Notes: generated from the letters alone by a model not told the origin. A stretch of 64,000 bases of DNA from CAYGLV01 sp964351025 (GCA_964351025.1 CAYGLV010000008.1:1-64000), one strand, 5' to 3'. Counted from the first letter of the stretch, positions 1-11,688 are shown. Numbers and translations: made by a program.

Positions 1-2381
<2,381 letters not shown>

Positions 2382-2383
2382 CG

Positions 2384-2752
2384 CTACTGGCGCCTCCGTG
2401 CCGGGTGCTGCGCGGGCCGGTAGACCACGAGCTCGCGCCGGTAGCTGCGGTGCACCGTCTGGATCTCGTTGCGCAGCTCGCGCTCGAGTCTGTCCATGCG
2501 CGCCTGGAGCTTGCGCAGCTCGTCCTCGAGCCGCAACACGTGGTCGACGCCGGCGAGGTTGAGCCCCAGCTCGGTCGTCAGCCGCTGAATCAGGCGCAGC
2601 CGCTCGAGGTCGTTCTCCGAATAGAGCCGCGTGCCACCCGGCGTACGCCCCGGCTGGACGAGCCTCTTCGCCTCGTACATGCGCAGCGTCTGCGGGTGCA
2701 TGCCGACAAGCTCGGCGGCGACGGAGATCATGTAGCGCGGGCGGTCGGGCAT
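2384..2752 (-). CDS. hspR: MerR-family heat-shock repressor HspR
   Basis: Transcriptional repressor of the dnaK operon in actinobacteria, normally acting with DnaK as co-repressor on HAIR sites. The 122-residue protein begins [17 protein letters not shown]. It has a MerR-type winged helix-turn-helix at about residues 8-75 ([16 protein letters not shown], then [14 protein letters not shown]), followed by a coiled-coil of heptad-like leucines (about 80-105) and a basic tail. It lacks effector-binding cysteines, as expected for HspR. The start codon overlaps the dnaJ stop (ATGA at 2752), and clpB follows 2 bases downstream. Position inside the chaperone operon is as informative as the sequence. 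Confidence 0.93.
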   Translation of the reverse strand: MPDRPRYMISVAAELVGMHPQTLRMYEAKRLVQPGRTPGGTRLYSENDLERLRLIQRLTTELGLNLAGVDHVLRLEDELRKLQARMDRLERELRNEIQTVHRSYRRELVVYRPAQHPARRRQ

Positions 2753-3783
2753 CAGCGAGTCACCTTCTGCAACGCTTCGAGGGCCTCGCGCTCGGCCTTG
2801 CCCAGCTTCACCGGCACCGTCAGCTTCAGGCGCGCGAGCACGTCGCCCTTGCCCCCGCCGGAGAGCTTCGGCGCGCCGCGCCCGCGGATGCGCAACAGCT
2901 TGCCGTGCTGCGAGCCGGCTGGGATCGTGAGCGAGACCGCGCCTTCCGGCGTGGGGACCTCAACCGTCGCACCGAGCGCGGCCTGGGGGTAGGTGACCGG
3001 CACGTCCACGACGAGGTCGGCGCCGCGCCGCTCGTAGAGAGGCGACGGCGCGACGCGCGTGACGACATGGAGGTCCCCGGACGGGCCGCCGTGGCGTCCG
3101 GCCTCGCCCTTGCCCGCGAGCCGGATGCGCGTGCCGTCGCGCGCGCCGGCCGGGATCTTGACCGCGTAGCGCTTCGTCGCCCGCTCGCGGCCCGCGCCGC
3201 GACAGGACGAGCACGGCTGCTCGACGATCGTGCCGTTGCCGCGGCAGCGCGGGCACGGCTGGGAGAGCGCGAAGAGGCCCTGCGCCTCCGAGCGGACGCC
3301 GCGCCCGCCGCACTCCGGGCAGACGATCGGCGACGTGCCCGGCTGCGCGCCCGAGCCGCCGCAGGTGTGGCAGGCAGTCTCGACGTCCACCGGCACCCGC
3401 ACCTCCGCGCCCGTGAGCGAGTCCTCGAAGGAGAGGTGGACGACCGCCTCGAGGTCGGCGCCGCGCTCGGCCCGTGCGGCGCGGCGGCCCGCGCGACCGC
3501 CGAACACGCCGCCGAAGAGATCGCCCAGGTCGAATCCCTCGAATCCGGTCGCACCGGCGGAGCCCGGCCCGAACTGCCTGGCTGGGCTGTCGTACTGCCG
3601 GCGCTTCTCAGGATCGGACAGGACGTCGTAGGCGCCCTGGACCTCCTTGAAGCGCTCCTCCGCGGAGGCGTCGCCGGGGTTGCGGTCCGGGTGGTAGCGG
3701 CGGGCGAGGGAGCGGTACGCCTTCTTGATCTCGTCCGGCGGGGCGTTCTTCGCGACGCCCAGCGCTCCGTAGAGGTCCGTCAT
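2752..3783 (-). CDS. dnaJ: Chaperone protein DnaJ
   Basis: Hsp40 co-chaperone that stimulates DnaK ATPase and delivers unfolded clients. The 343-residue protein is a type I DnaJ. A J domain (about 1-70) has the HPD tripeptide in [10 protein letters not shown] Gly/Phe-rich linker contains [12 protein letters not shown]. Four zinc-binding CxxCxGxG repeats follow ([32 protein letters not shown]), then the C-terminal client-binding beta domains. All eight cysteines are present. It starts 2 bases from the grpE stop and overlaps hspR by one base, so it is translated as part of the dnaK operon. HspR-linked DnaJ is the DnaJ1 type of actinobacteria. Confidence 0.97.
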   Translation of the reverse strand: MTDLYGALGVAKNAPPDEIKKAYRSLARRYHPDRNPGDASAEERFKEVQGAYDVLSDPEKRRQYDSPARQFGPGSAGATGFEGFDLGDLFGGVFGGRAGRRAARAERGADLEAVVHLSFEDSLTGAEVRVPVDVETACHTCGGSGAQPGTSPIVCPECGGRGVRSEAQGLFALSQPCPRCRGNGTIVEQPCSSCRGAGRERATKRYAVKIPAGARDGTRIRLAGKGEAGRHGGPSGDLHVVTRVAPSPLYERRGADLVVDVPVTYPQAALGATVEVPTPEGAVSLTIPAGSQHGKLLRIRGRGAPKLSGGGKGDVLARLKLTVPVKLGKAEREALEALQKVTR

Positions 3784-3784
3784 C

Positions 3785-4270
3785 TCACTCCGCGATGATC
3801 ACGCGCGCGGGCCGGAGCACGCGGTCGCCGAGCCGGTAGCCCTTCTGGAGCACCTGGAGCACCGTCCCGGGCTCGACGCCTTCCGCCGGCTGGGACAGGA
3901 GCGCCTCGTGCACGTGCGGGTCGAACAGCCCGTCGGCTGCGATCTCGACGAGGCCCTCCCGCGTGAGGGCCGAGGCGAGTGCGCGCTGGACGAGCTGCAC
4001 GCCCTCCTCGAGCTTTGCCTCCTCGTGCGCAGCCGCCGCCTCGAGCGCGCGCTCGAGGTCGTCGAGCACCGGCAGCAGCTCCTTGACCAGCCGCTCGGCC
4101 GCGCGCGTGGCGAAGTCCGCCTGCTCCCGCGCGGCCCGCTTGCGGTAGTTCTCGAACTCGGCCGCGACGCGCTGCAGGTCGTTCAGGTACTCGTCGCGCT
4201 CGGCCTCGAGAGCCTGGAGGCGCTCCTCCAGGCTCTCCTCCGGCTCGGCCTGGGTCTCCTCGGCCGTCAC
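3785..4270 (-). CDS. grpE: Nucleotide exchange factor GrpE
   Basis: Homodimeric exchange factor that releases ADP from DnaK. The 161-residue protein has an acidic N-terminus, a long coiled-coil (about residues 10-75, including [20 protein letters not shown]) and the GrpE core [12 protein letters not shown]. The beta-wing signature ends with [19 protein letters not shown] and VIIAE. The start is a GTG at 4270 whose last bases overlap the dnaK stop (GTGA), implying translational coupling. Size and motifs are normal for the family. Confidence 0.96.
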   Translation of the reverse strand: MTAEETQAEPEESLEERLQALEAERDEYLNDLQRVAAEFENYRKRAAREQADFATRAAERLVKELLPVLDDLERALEAAAAHEEAKLEEGVQLVQRALASALTREGLVEIAADGLFDPHVHEALLSQPAEGVEPGTVLQVLQKGYRLGDRVLRPARVIIAE

Positions 4271-6177
4271 GACGTCTTCGCCTCGTCGTCGATCACCTCG
4301 TAGTCGGCCTCCTCGACGACCTCGTCCTCGGTGGACGAGCCGTCGCCGGAGCCCGGCTGCGAGGCGGCCTGCGCCGTGGCCTGCGCGTAGACGGCGTTGG
4401 CGAGCGTCTGCGCGGCCTCGGTCAGCGCCTCGGTGCGGCTGCGGATCTCGGCGACGTCGGTGCCCTCGAGCACCTGGCGCAGCTCCATGATCCGCCCCTC
4501 GATCGTCGAGGCGTCGGACTCCTCGAGCTTGTCGCGGTGCTCCTTCAGCGAGCGCTCCGTCTGGTAGGCCAGGCCCTCGGCGTGGTTGCGCGCGTCGGCC
4601 AGCTCACGCAGCGCGTGCGCCTCCTCGGCGTGCGCCTCGGCCTCCTTGACCATCCGGCTGACTTCCTCCTCGGCGAGCCCCGAGCCTCCTTCGATCCGGA
4701 TCTGCTGCTCGTTGCCCGTGCCGAGGTCCTTGGCGTGCACGTGGATGATCCCGTTCGCGTCGATGTCGAAAGCGACCTCGATCTGGGGCATGCCGCGCGG
4801 CGCCGGCGGGATGCCGACGAGCTGGAACTTGCCGAGCGTCTTGTTGAAGCCGGCCATCTCCGACTCGCCCTGGAGGACGTGGATCTCGACCGACGGCTGG
4901 TTGTCCTCGGCGGTCGAGAACGTCTCCGCCTTGCGGGTCGGAATGGTCGTGTTGCGCTCGATCAGCTTCGTGAAGACACCGCCCTTCGTCTCGATCCCGA
5001 GCGAGAGCGGGGTGACGTCGAGCAGGAGGACGTCCTTCACCTCGCCGCGGAGGACACCGGCCTGGATGGCCGCGCCGACCGCGACGACCTCGTCCGGGTT
5101 GACGCCCTTGTGCGGATCCTTGCCGATCAGCTCCTTGACCTTGTCCACGACGGCCGGCATACGGGTCATGCCGCCGACGAGCACGACGTGGTCGATCCCG
5201 GACGGGTCGATGCCCGCGTCGGCGAGCGCCTGCTTCGTCGGCCCGACGGTGCGGGCGAGCAGCTCGGCGGTCAGCTCGTTCAGCTTGGCGCGCGTGAGCG
5301 AGAGGTCTAGGTGCTTCGGCCCCTCCTGCGTGGCGGTGATGAACGGGAGGTTGATCTGCGTGGTCATCGTCGAGGAGAGCTCGATCTTCGCCTTCTCGCC
5401 GGCCTCGTAGAGGCGCTGGAGCGCCATCTTGTCGGCGGCGAGGTCGATGCCCTGATCCTTCTTGAACTCGGCGACCATCCAGTCGACGATCGCCTTGTCG
5501 AAGTTGTCGCCGCCGAGGTGGTTGTCGCCGTTGGTGGCCTTCACCTCGAAGACGCCGTCGCCGAGGTCGAGAATCGAAACGTCGAACGTGCCGCCGCCGA
5601 GGTCGAAGACGAGGATCGTCTGGTCGGCGCCCTCCTTGTCGAGCCCGTACGCGAGCGCCGCCGCCGTCGGCTCGTTGATGATGCGGAGGACGTTGAGGCC
5701 GGCGATCTTGCCCGCGTCCTTCGTCGCCTCGCGCTGGGCGTTGTTGAAGTAGGCCGGGACGGTGATGACGGCGTCGGTCACCGGCTCGCCGAGGTAGGCC
5801 TCGGCGTCGGAGCGCAGCTTCTGCAGGATCATCGCGCTGATCTCCGGCGGGGCGTATTCCTTGCCCTCGGCCGTGACGCGCGCGTCGCCGCTCTCTCCCT
5901 TCGCCACTTCGTAGGGGACGATGGTCATCTCCTCGGAGACCTCGTCCCACTTGCGGCCGACGAAGCGCTTGATCGAGGAGATCGTGTTCTGCGGGTTCGT
6001 CACCTGCTGGCGCTTTGCGGGCGCGCCCACGAGCCGCTGCCCGTCCTTCGTGAACGCGACGACGGACGGCGTCGTGCGCCCGCCCTCGGCGTTCGGAATG
6101 ACGGTCGGCTCGCCGCCCTCGAGCACCGCCATGCAGCTGTTCGTCGTGCCGAGGTCGATCCCGATGGTCTTGCTCAT
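4267..6177 (-). CDS. dnaK: Chaperone protein DnaK (Hsp70)
   Basis: Central Hsp70 chaperone. The 636-residue protein starts [18 protein letters not shown], the phosphate-1 motif of the actin-like ATPase domain (about 1-380). The phosphate-2 region [19 protein letters not shown] motif appears as [15 protein letters not shown], and the adenosine motif as [11 protein letters not shown]. The linker [15 protein letters not shown] leads into the substrate-binding domain. The acidic C-terminus ends VIDDEAKTS rather than the EEVD-like ends of other lineages. It is the first gene of the minus-strand chaperone operon and overlaps grpE by 4 bases. The AT-rich segment just upstream (6191-6240) carries the likely promoter and operator. 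Confidence 0.98.
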   Translation of the reverse strand: MSKTIGIDLGTTNSCMAVLEGGEPTVIPNAEGGRTTPSVVAFTKDGQRLVGAPAKRQQVTNPQNTISSIKRFVGRKWDEVSEEMTIVPYEVAKGESGDARVTAEGKEYAPPEISAMILQKLRSDAEAYLGEPVTDAVITVPAYFNNAQREATKDAGKIAGLNVLRIINEPTAAALAYGLDKEGADQTILVFDLGGGTFDVSILDLGDGVFEVKATNGDNHLGGDNFDKAIVDWMVAEFKKDQGIDLAADKMALQRLYEAGEKAKIELSSTMTTQINLPFITATQEGPKHLDLSLTRAKLNELTAELLARTVGPTKQALADAGIDPSGIDHVVLVGGMTRMPAVVDKVKELIGKDPHKGVNPDEVVAVGAAIQAGVLRGEVKDVLLLDVTPLSLGIETKGGVFTKLIERNTTIPTRKAETFSTAEDNQPSVEIHVLQGESEMAGFNKTLGKFQLVGIPPAPRGMPQIEVAFDIDANGIIHVHAKDLGTGNEQQIRIEGGSGLAEEEVSRMVKEAEAHAEEAHALRELADARNHAEGLAYQTERSLKEHRDKLEESDASTIEGRIMELRQVLEGTDVAEIRSRTEALTEAAQTLANAVYAQATAQAASQPGSGDGSSTEDEVVEEADYEVIDDEAKTS

Positions 6178-6190
6178 AGTGCGCGTGCTC

Positions 6191-6240
6191 CTTGATTGAG
6201 TCTTAGTATCTAGGAAAATCTTAGCCTGATACTAGCAAGT
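6191..6240 (-). promoter_or_regulatory. dnaK operon promoter/operator region with inverted repeat
   Basis: This 50-base stretch is conspicuously AT-rich against a GC-rich background and lies just upstream of dnaK. It contains a perfect inverted repeat TAGTATC (6204-6210) and GATACTA (6228-6234) with a 17-base spacer. Minus-strand candidates for a -10 box are TAGTAT (6234-6229) and TAAGAT (6223-6218). At 6191-6201 the plus strand reads CTTGATTGAGT, which looks like two overlapping degenerate halves of the HspR HAIR element (CTTGAGT-N7-ACTCAAG). No full HAIR palindrome is present. Operator identity is inferred. Confidence 0.5.
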
Positions 6241-6248
6241 TCACGCAA

Positions 6249-7115
6249 CTAACGAAAGACTCCGATCAGCGCCCCGCCGGCGACGATCAGGCAGGCGCCC
6301 AGGGCGAGCCGCACGCCCACGAGCTCGTGCCGGCGCAGGAGCAGCGCCGAGAGGCCGACGCCCCACAGCGTCTCGGTGGCGACGATCGGCGAGACGATCG
6401 AGACGCGGCCCCGGTAGAAGGCTTCGAAGAGGGAGACGTAGGAGAGCCCGAAGAGGAGCCCGGCCGGGACGAAGGCCCCGAGCCCGGCGAGTGGCACGCG
6501 GAACGGGCGCCGCGACGCGAACAGCCAGCCGAGGATGACGAGCCCTCCCGCGAAGAGGGTCGCCGCGACAGCGAGCGAGGGCGCAATCTCGGTGTCGCCC
6601 GAGAGCCAGCGGATGAGGTTGTCGCGCGTCGCGAAGACGACCGTCGCGAGCAGCGCGAAGGCGAGGCCGGCGAGCTTCACGTGGTCGGGGCGGCCGCGCT
6701 CGCCCGCGAGCAGGGCGCCGCCGCCGACGACCAGCAGCGCGCCGGCGACGAGCCACGCCTCGAGCGGCTCGTCGAGGAAGACGAGTGCGATCGCGACGGC
6801 GAAGAGCGGCGCCGTGCCGACGACGACCGACGCCCGCGACGGACCGGCGTCGCGAACAGCCAGAGTGAAGAGGAGCTGGGAGAGCCCGGGCCCAAGGATG
6901 CCGGTGAGCAGGAACGGCCAGAGGCCACCGAGCGCCGGGGCTCCGTGGCGCGCCACATCGACGGCGACGAAGGCGAGCGCCACACCGAGCGCCGCCACGA
7001 CCGTCAGGAGCGCGCCCAGCTCGGCGTCGCGATTGCGCTGGAGCGAGAAGCGCAGCGCGACGGTCATCGCCCCGAACAGGAAGGCCGAGACACAGGCGAG
7101 GAGGACGGCGTCCAC
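6249..7115 (-). CDS. EamA/DMT-superfamily transporter
   Basis: Integral membrane permease of the drug/metabolite transporter superfamily; substrate unknown. The 288-residue protein is made of about ten hydrophobic helices arranged as two EamA repeats (about 1-135 and 145-285). The second repeat includes FVPAGLLFGLSYVSLFEAFY and ends LALGACLIVAGGALIGVFR. The GTG at 7115 is chosen because a TAGCCT -10 box ends 6 bases upstream, consistent with a leaderless transcript. It is transcribed divergently from the first M29 peptidase and ends 71 bases upstream of dnaK on the same strand. A second EamA gene flanks the peptidase pair on the other side, so export or uptake of amino acids or peptides is a guess from context only. 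Confidence 0.8.
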   Translation of the reverse strand: MDAVLLACVSAFLFGAMTVALRFSLQRNRDAELGALLTVVAALGVALAFVAVDVARHGAPALGGLWPFLLTGILGPGLSQLLFTLAVRDAGPSRASVVVGTAPLFAVAIALVFLDEPLEAWLVAGALLVVGGGALLAGERGRPDHVKLAGLAFALLATVVFATRDNLIRWLSGDTEIAPSLAVAATLFAGGLVILGWLFASRRPFRVPLAGLGAFVPAGLLFGLSYVSLFEAFYRGRVSIVSPIVATETLWGVGLSALLLRRHELVGVRLALGACLIVAGGALIGVFR

Positions 7116-7121
7116 GCAGCG

Positions 7122-7127
7122 AGGCTA
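7122..7127 (-). promoter_or_regulatory. Leaderless -10 box for EamA gene (TAGCCT)
   Basis: TAGCCT on the minus strand ends 6 bases before the GTG at 7115. It faces away from the plus-strand box at 7136-7141, forming a compact divergent promoter pair. Confidence 0.45.
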
Positions 7128-7135
7128 CAGCCGCG

Positions 7136-7141
7136 TAGGAT
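7136..7141 (+). promoter_or_regulatory. Leaderless -10 box for M29 peptidase (TAGGAT)
   Basis: TAGGAT ends 7 bases before the ATG at 7149. The spacing puts the transcription start at or next to the A of the start codon. No Shine-Dalgarno sequence is visible. Confidence 0.55.
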
Positions 7142-7148
7142 CGCGCCG

Positions 7149-8228
7149 ATGCCCGATCCGCGCGTCACCGCCTACGCCGAGCTGCTCGTCGACCGCTCGA
7201 TCGGCGCCCGTCCGGGCTGGCAGGTGCTCGTCGCGACGACGACGGAGGCACGGCCGCTCGCGCAGGAGCTCTCGCGGCTACTCGCCGAGCGGGGCGCCTA
7301 CGCGCTGACGCGGATCCACTTCGGCGCCGCCTTCCCGGTGGACAGGGACTGGCTCGTGGCAGCGCCGCCGGACCTCGCCGCCACCCTGCCGCCGCTCGAG
7401 CTCGAACTGCTCGAGCGCGTGGACGCCTCGATCTTCGTCCTCGCCCCCGAGGAGGGCGGCGAAGCGCTGGGCCAGGGCCCGCTCCAGGCCCTGCGCACGC
7501 AGGCGCTCGCCTACCGCGCGCGCGGGTGGAGGACAGAGATCCCGTCGGTGCGCTGCGATTTCCCCTGCCCGGCCTACGCCGCCCGTGCGGGCTTGCCGCT
7601 GGCCGAGTTCGAGGACGTCCTCTACGCCGCCTGCCTGCGCGACTGGGACGAGGAGGCACGGCGCCTGGAGCCGACGCGCGCACGACTCGCACGCGCCTCG
7701 GAGATCCAGATCGTCGGCGATGGCACCGATCTGCGGCTCGGTCTCGCCGGTCGCGAGTGGGCGATCGACGACGGCCATCAGAACGTGCCCGGCGGCGAGC
7801 TCTACACGAGCCCGGTCGAGGAGTCGGTCGAGGGCGAGATCAGCTTCGACTTCCCCGGCTTCGCAGGCGGCGGCGAGGTGCGCGGCATCCGGCTCGTCTT
7901 CAGGGGTGGAGAGGTCGTCGAGGCGTCGGCCGAGGCCGGCGAGGAGCTGCTGCTGCAGGCGTTGGCCACCGATCCGGGCGCACGACGCGCCGGCGAGCTC
8001 GGGATCGGCTGCAACGAGGGGATCACGCACCGGCTGCGCAACGTGCTCTTCGACGAGAAGATGGCCGGCACGGTGCATGTCGCGCTCGGGGACGGCTTCC
8101 CGCACCTCGGCGGGCGCAACGCGAGCGGCATCCACTGGGACCTCGTCAAGGACCTGCGCGGGGGCGGCGAGATCCGCTGCGACGGCGAGGTCGTGCAGAG
8201 GAACGGGGCATGGACGATCCCCGCGTAG
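7149..8228 (+). CDS. M29-family metallo-aminopeptidase, first copy
   Basis: Cytoplasmic aminopeptidase of the thermophilic M29 family (AmpS/PepS/aminopeptidase T type), a dimetal enzyme releasing N-terminal residues. The 359-residue protein starts MPDPRVTAYAELLVDRS. Conserved family blocks are present: VVGDGTDL-like IVGDGTDLRLGL, the NVPGGELYTSPVEESVEGEI metal-ligand glutamate region, RNVLFDEKMAGTVHVALG with its histidine, and the C-terminal SGIHWDLVKDLRGGG with His and Asp ligands. The longer upstream frame is rejected because the ATG at 7149 lies exactly downstream of a leaderless -10 box and matches the family N-terminus. A paralogue overlaps its 3' end by 19 bases. Confidence 0.9.
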   Translation: MPDPRVTAYAELLVDRSIGARPGWQVLVATTTEARPLAQELSRLLAERGAYALTRIHFGAAFPVDRDWLVAAPPDLAATLPPLELELLERVDASIFVLAPEEGGEALGQGPLQALRTQALAYRARGWRTEIPSVRCDFPCPAYAARAGLPLAEFEDVLYAACLRDWDEEARRLEPTRARLARASEIQIVGDGTDLRLGLAGREWAIDDGHQNVPGGELYTSPVEESVEGEISFDFPGFAGGGEVRGIRLVFRGGEVVEASAEAGEELLLQALATDPGARRAGELGIGCNEGITHRLRNVLFDEKMAGTVHVALGDGFPHLGGRNASGIHWDLVKDLRGGGEIRCDGEVVQRNGAWTIPA

Positions 8229-9295
8229 CCCGGCTCGCGGAGCTGCTCGTCGAGCGCTGCCTCGACGTGCAGCCCGGCTGGCAGGTGACGATCCGGACGA
8301 GCCCGCTCGCGCGCCCGCTCGTGCGGGAGCTGGCACGGGCGATCGCCCGGCGCGGCGCCTACGCGCTGCCGCGGCTCTCCTGGGAGCTCGAGCGCCTCGC
8401 GGTGGACATACCCTGGGCGCTCGAGGCGCCGCTCGAGCTGGTGGAGCAGCTGGCGCCCATCGACGTCTACCACGGCCTCAACGACGACGCCCGCATCACG
8501 GTCCTGGCACCCGAGGACGCGCGCGCCGGCGTCGCCGTTCCGCCCGAGCGCCTCTCCCGCATCCAGCGCTCGCTCGAGCCGGCAGCCAAGAGGTCCCGCG
8601 CGCTCGAGGTCGCCTGGTGCGTCGTCCAGTTCCCGACCGAGGCCGCGGCGGCCGAGGCCGGCATGTCGCTCGCCGAGTACGAGGACTTCGTCTACGACGC
8701 CTGCCTGCTCGACTGGGACGCGGAAGGCGCGCGGATGCAGCGGTTCGCCGACCGCTTCGACCGGGCGAGCGAGGTACGGGTCGTCGGCGAGGGCACAGAT
8801 CTCACGCTCTCGATCGCCGGCCGCACAGGCGTCGTCTCACAGGGCCGGCGCAACATGCCGGACGGAGAATTCTTCTTCAGCCCCGTCGAGGACTCGGCCG
8901 AAGGCGTGATCGCGTTCTCGGAGTTCCCGGCGAGCTATCTCGGACGCGACGTCGAGGACGCGCGGCTCGTCTTCCGCGAGGGCCGCGTCGTCGAGGCCAC
9001 GGCGAGCGCGGGCGAGGACTACCTGCTCGGCATGCTCGACACCGACGAGGGCTCGCGCCGCCTCGGCGAGCTCGGGATCGGCTGCAACCCGCAGATCACC
9101 CGTCACACGCGCAACCTGCTCTTCGACGAGAAGATGGACGGCACGATGCACCTTGCCCTCGGCGCGAGCTACACGTACACGGGCGGCCTCAACCAGAGCG
9201 CGATCCACTGGGACCTGGTCAAGGACCTGCGGGGCGGCGGCGAGCTCCGGTGCGACGGCGAGCTCGTGCAGCGCGACGGCCGCTGGCTCATCTGA
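8210..9295 (+). CDS. M29-family metallo-aminopeptidase, second copy
   Basis: Second aminopeptidase of the same family, 361 residues, starting MDDPRVARLAELLVERC. It aligns end to end with its upstream neighbour: VVGEGTDLTLSI, NMPDGEFFFSPVEDSAEGVI, RNLLFDEKMDGTMHLALG and SAIHWDLVKDLRGGG all match in order. The metal ligands are therefore conserved in both copies. The ATG lies inside the 3' end of the first copy (19-base overlap), so the two are co-translated and probably arose by tandem duplication. Divergence is greatest in the first 170 residues, suggesting different substrate preferences. The stop overlaps the convergent EamA gene by 8 bases. Confidence 0.9.
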   Translation: MDDPRVARLAELLVERCLDVQPGWQVTIRTSPLARPLVRELARAIARRGAYALPRLSWELERLAVDIPWALEAPLELVEQLAPIDVYHGLNDDARITVLAPEDARAGVAVPPERLSRIQRSLEPAAKRSRALEVAWCVVQFPTEAAAAEAGMSLAEYEDFVYDACLLDWDAEGARMQRFADRFDRASEVRVVGEGTDLTLSIAGRTGVVSQGRRNMPDGEFFFSPVEDSAEGVIAFSEFPASYLGRDVEDARLVFREGRVVEATASAGEDYLLGMLDTDEGSRRLGELGIGCNPQITRHTRNLLFDEKMDGTMHLALGASYTYTGGLNQSAIHWDLVKDLRGGGELRCDGELVQRDGRWLI

Positions 9296-10160
9296 CGCGA
9301 CTCGGCACGAGCTTCCGGAGGGCGTCCGCCGCGGCAGGCTCGGCGACGATGATGCCGGCCATGATCAGCGCGGCGCCGCCCCAGCCCCAGGTGCCCAGGC
9401 GGTCCCCGGCGAGCCAGAAGCCGAAGATCCCAGCCCAGACCGGCTCCATCGTAAACGCCAGCGCCGTCTGCGTCGCGCTGGCGCGCCGCTGCGCCCACGT
9501 CTGCACGAGGAACGCGAGGGCGCTCGCGAAGATGCCCGTGACGAGCAGCGCGCCCCAGACCGTCCAGCCGCGCGGCAGCTCGATCTGGCCGAGCGCCACG
9601 GCGATGACCGTGAAGCCGGCGAACGCTGCCAGCATCTCGACCAGCGTGAAGGCGAGCGGGTCGTAGCGCGGCGCCTGGCGCTCCATCAGCACGATCTGGA
9701 GCGAGTAGGCCGCCGAGCCGCCGAGCACGAGCAGATCACCTCCGAGGCGACCGGAGTCGAGGCCGGTCAGCAGCCCGAGGCCGACGGTCGAGAGCGCGAC
9801 GCCGAGCCAGACGGCGAGACCGATCCGCGTCCCGAAGAAGAGCAGCGCGATCAAGGGCGTGAAAACGACGTAGAGGCCCGTGATGAAGCCCGCGCTCGAG
9901 ACCGTCGTCCGCTCGAGCCCCGCTGTCTGGAGCGCGTAGCCGAGCGCGAGCAGGAGGCCGAGAGCCGCCCCCGCGCCCCAGCCGCGCCGACCGAGCGAGG
10001 CGAGCCGCCGGGCGGCCGGCACCGCGAGCGTCGCGCTCGCGATCGCGAAGCGGACCGCGAGGAAGGCGAACAACGGGTAGATCGCGATCGCGTCCTTGAC
10101 CTGGACGAAGGTGACGCCCCAGACCGCGGTGACGGCGACGAGAGCAACGACGGCACGCAT
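9288..10160 (-). CDS. EamA/DMT-superfamily transporter
   Basis: Membrane permease of the drug/metabolite superfamily, 290 residues, about ten transmembrane helices in two EamA repeats. The N-terminus reads MRAVVALVAVTAVWGVTFVQ, with the typical WGxxF motif of RhaT/YdcZ-like members. The glycine-rich region GFITGLYVVFTPLIALLFFG is typical of the family, and repeat two contains LAFTMEPVWAGIFGFWLAGDR. Substrate cannot be predicted. The ATG at 10160 follows a TAGCGT -10 box by 7 bases. It converges on the second M29 peptidase with an 8-base overlap. Confidence 0.85.
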   Translation of the reverse strand: MRAVVALVAVTAVWGVTFVQVKDAIAIYPLFAFLAVRFAIASATLAVPAARRLASLGRRGWGAGAALGLLLALGYALQTAGLERTTVSSAGFITGLYVVFTPLIALLFFGTRIGLAVWLGVALSTVGLGLLTGLDSGRLGGDLLVLGGSAAYSLQIVLMERQAPRYDPLAFTLVEMLAAFAGFTVIAVALGQIELPRGWTVWGALLVTGIFASALAFLVQTWAQRRASATQTALAFTMEPVWAGIFGFWLAGDRLGTWGWGGAALIMAGIIVAEPAAADALRKLVPSRVR

Positions 10161-10167
10161 CGCGGGG

Positions 10168-10173
10168 ACGCTA
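10168..10173 (-). promoter_or_regulatory. Leaderless -10 box for EamA gene (TAGCGT)
   Basis: Minus-strand TAGCGT ends 7 bases before the ATG at 10160, with no ribosome binding site between. Confidence 0.45.
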
Positions 10174-10220
10174 CCGGGGGAGCAGCGCTCGCCGCGCCCG
10201 GTGCGGAGGGCCGCCGATCC

Positions 10221-11684
10221 TCAGCTGGAGGCGGCGCGCGGAGACGCCGCACGCCGGGCAGGACGACCGGAGCGCGTGGGCCGCCCGGGCTTCCGCTGCA
10301 GGTACTCGTGGATTGCCGTCGCCGCTTTGCGCCCGGCGCCCATCGCGAGGATCACCGTCGCCGCGCCGGTAACGATGTCACCCCCGGCGTACACGCCCTC
10401 GCGGCTCGTGGCACACGTCTCGGGGTCGGCGACGATGCAGCCGCGGGCGTCGATCTCGAGCCCGCGCGTCGTCTGTGGGATGAGCGGATTGGGGCTCGTG
10501 CCGAGCGCGATCACGACGAGGTTCACGTCCATCGTGAACTCAGAGCCCTCGACGGGGATCGGCCGGCGGCGTCCCGACTCGTCCGGCTCCCCCAGCTCCA
10601 TCCGCAGGCACTCCAGGCCGCTCACCCAGCCGTCCTCGTCGGCGAGGAAGCGCGTCGGCAGCGTGAGCCAGTCGAAGATCGCCCCCTCCTCGGCGGCACG
10701 GTGGTAGTCCTCGGCCCGCGCCCCCATCTCAGCCTCGGAGCGACGGTAGACGATGTGCGCCTCCTCGGCGCCGAGCCTGATCGAAGCGCGCACGGCGTCC
10801 ATCGCCGTGTCGCCGGCGCCGATCACCGCGGCCCGCCGGGGGCGCCGCACCGGGGTGTCGACGCTCGGGAAGTTGTAGGCCCGCATCAGGTTGAGGCGGG
10901 TGAGGAACTCGTTCGCCGAGTAGACGCCCTTGAGGTTCTCCCCCGGGATGTTCATGAACTTCGGCGAGCCGGCACCCGTGCCCACGAACGCGGCGGAGTA
11001 GCCCAGCTCCTCGAACAGCTGGTCGATCGTGACCGTCTTGCCGACGATCACATTCGTCTGGAACTCGACACCCATCCCCTTCAACCGCTCGATGTCCTCG
11101 TCGACGATCCCCTTCGGGAGGCGGAACTCGGGGATGCCGTACCGCAGGACGCCGCCGAGCGCGTGCAGCGCCTCGAAGACGGTGACCGAGTAGCCGGCCT
11201 GCACGAGATCGCTGGCCGCGGTCAGGCCCGCCGGCCCCGAGCCGACGATCGCGATCTTCTCCGGCCTGCGCTCGACCGGCGCGAGGGAGCGATCCGACCC
11301 GTGCCCGCGCTCCCAGTCGGCCACGAAGCGCTCCAGCCGTCCGATCCCGACCGGCTCCTGCTTGCCGAGGACGGAGCAGAGCTGCTCGCACTGGTGCTCC
11401 ACCGGGCACACGCGCCCGCAGATCGCCGGCAGAAGGTTCTTGCTCCGGATGGTGCGGGCCGCCTCCTCGAAGTTCCCGTGAGCGACGCTCCGGATGAAGT
11501 CGCGGATGGGGACGTTGACGGGACAGCCCTGCTCGCAGAGCGGATCCTGGCACTCGACACAGCGCCGCGCCTCGACGAGGGCGCGCTCCACGGTGTAGCC
11601 CAGGGCGACCTCGTCCCACACCGAGCGCCGCTCGGCCGGGTCGGCGCATGGCATCTCCGTCTTGTGCGGGTAGATGATCGGCAT
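10221..11684 (-). CDS. NADPH-linked GltD/NfnB-like flavoprotein oxidoreductase subunit
   Basis: Flavoprotein of the glutamate synthase small-subunit/NfnB/SudA group, which carries electrons between NADPH, FAD and [4Fe-4S] clusters. The 487-residue protein has an N-terminal double-cluster domain with CVECQDPLCEQGCPVNVP and CGRVCPVEHQCEQLC. An FAD Rossmann motif (IVGSGPAGLTAASDL) follows near residue 145, then an NADPH Rossmann motif (VIGAGDTAMDAVR). Near the C-terminus GVYAGGDIVTGAATVI is the FAD-binding GD box. No glutamate synthase large subunit is nearby. Instead it lies 4 bases downstream of an NfnA-like subunit in an operon with a 2-oxoacid:ferredoxin oxidoreductase, so a ferredoxin:NADP role is more likely than glutamate synthesis. 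ATG at 11684 was chosen over an upstream start that would overlap the previous gene. Confidence 0.85.
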   Translation of the reverse strand: MPIIYPHKTEMPCADPAERRSVWDEVALGYTVERALVEARRCVECQDPLCEQGCPVNVPIRDFIRSVAHGNFEEAARTIRSKNLLPAICGRVCPVEHQCEQLCSVLGKQEPVGIGRLERFVADWERGHGSDRSLAPVERRPEKIAIVGSGPAGLTAASDLVQAGYSVTVFEALHALGGVLRYGIPEFRLPKGIVDEDIERLKGMGVEFQTNVIVGKTVTIDQLFEELGYSAAFVGTGAGSPKFMNIPGENLKGVYSANEFLTRLNLMRAYNFPSVDTPVRRPRRAAVIGAGDTAMDAVRASIRLGAEEAHIVYRRSEAEMGARAEDYHRAAEEGAIFDWLTLPTRFLADEDGWVSGLECLRMELGEPDESGRRRPIPVEGSEFTMDVNLVVIALGTSPNPLIPQTTRGLEIDARGCIVADPETCATSREGVYAGGDIVTGAATVILAMGAGRKAATAIHEYLQRKPGRPTRSGRPARRAASPRAASS

Positions 11685-11688
11685 CGCG

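Noticed and set aside
6178..6248. CIRCE element (HrcA operator) upstream of dnaK
   Set aside because: No TTAGCACTC-N9-GAGTGCTAA pattern is present, and the operon carries hspR and not hrcA.
10221..11684. Glutamate synthase small subunit (gltD)
   Set aside because: No large subunit nearby, and an NfnA-like partner with the characteristic Asp/Cys3 ligands is adjacent, so the NfnB-like reading is preferred.
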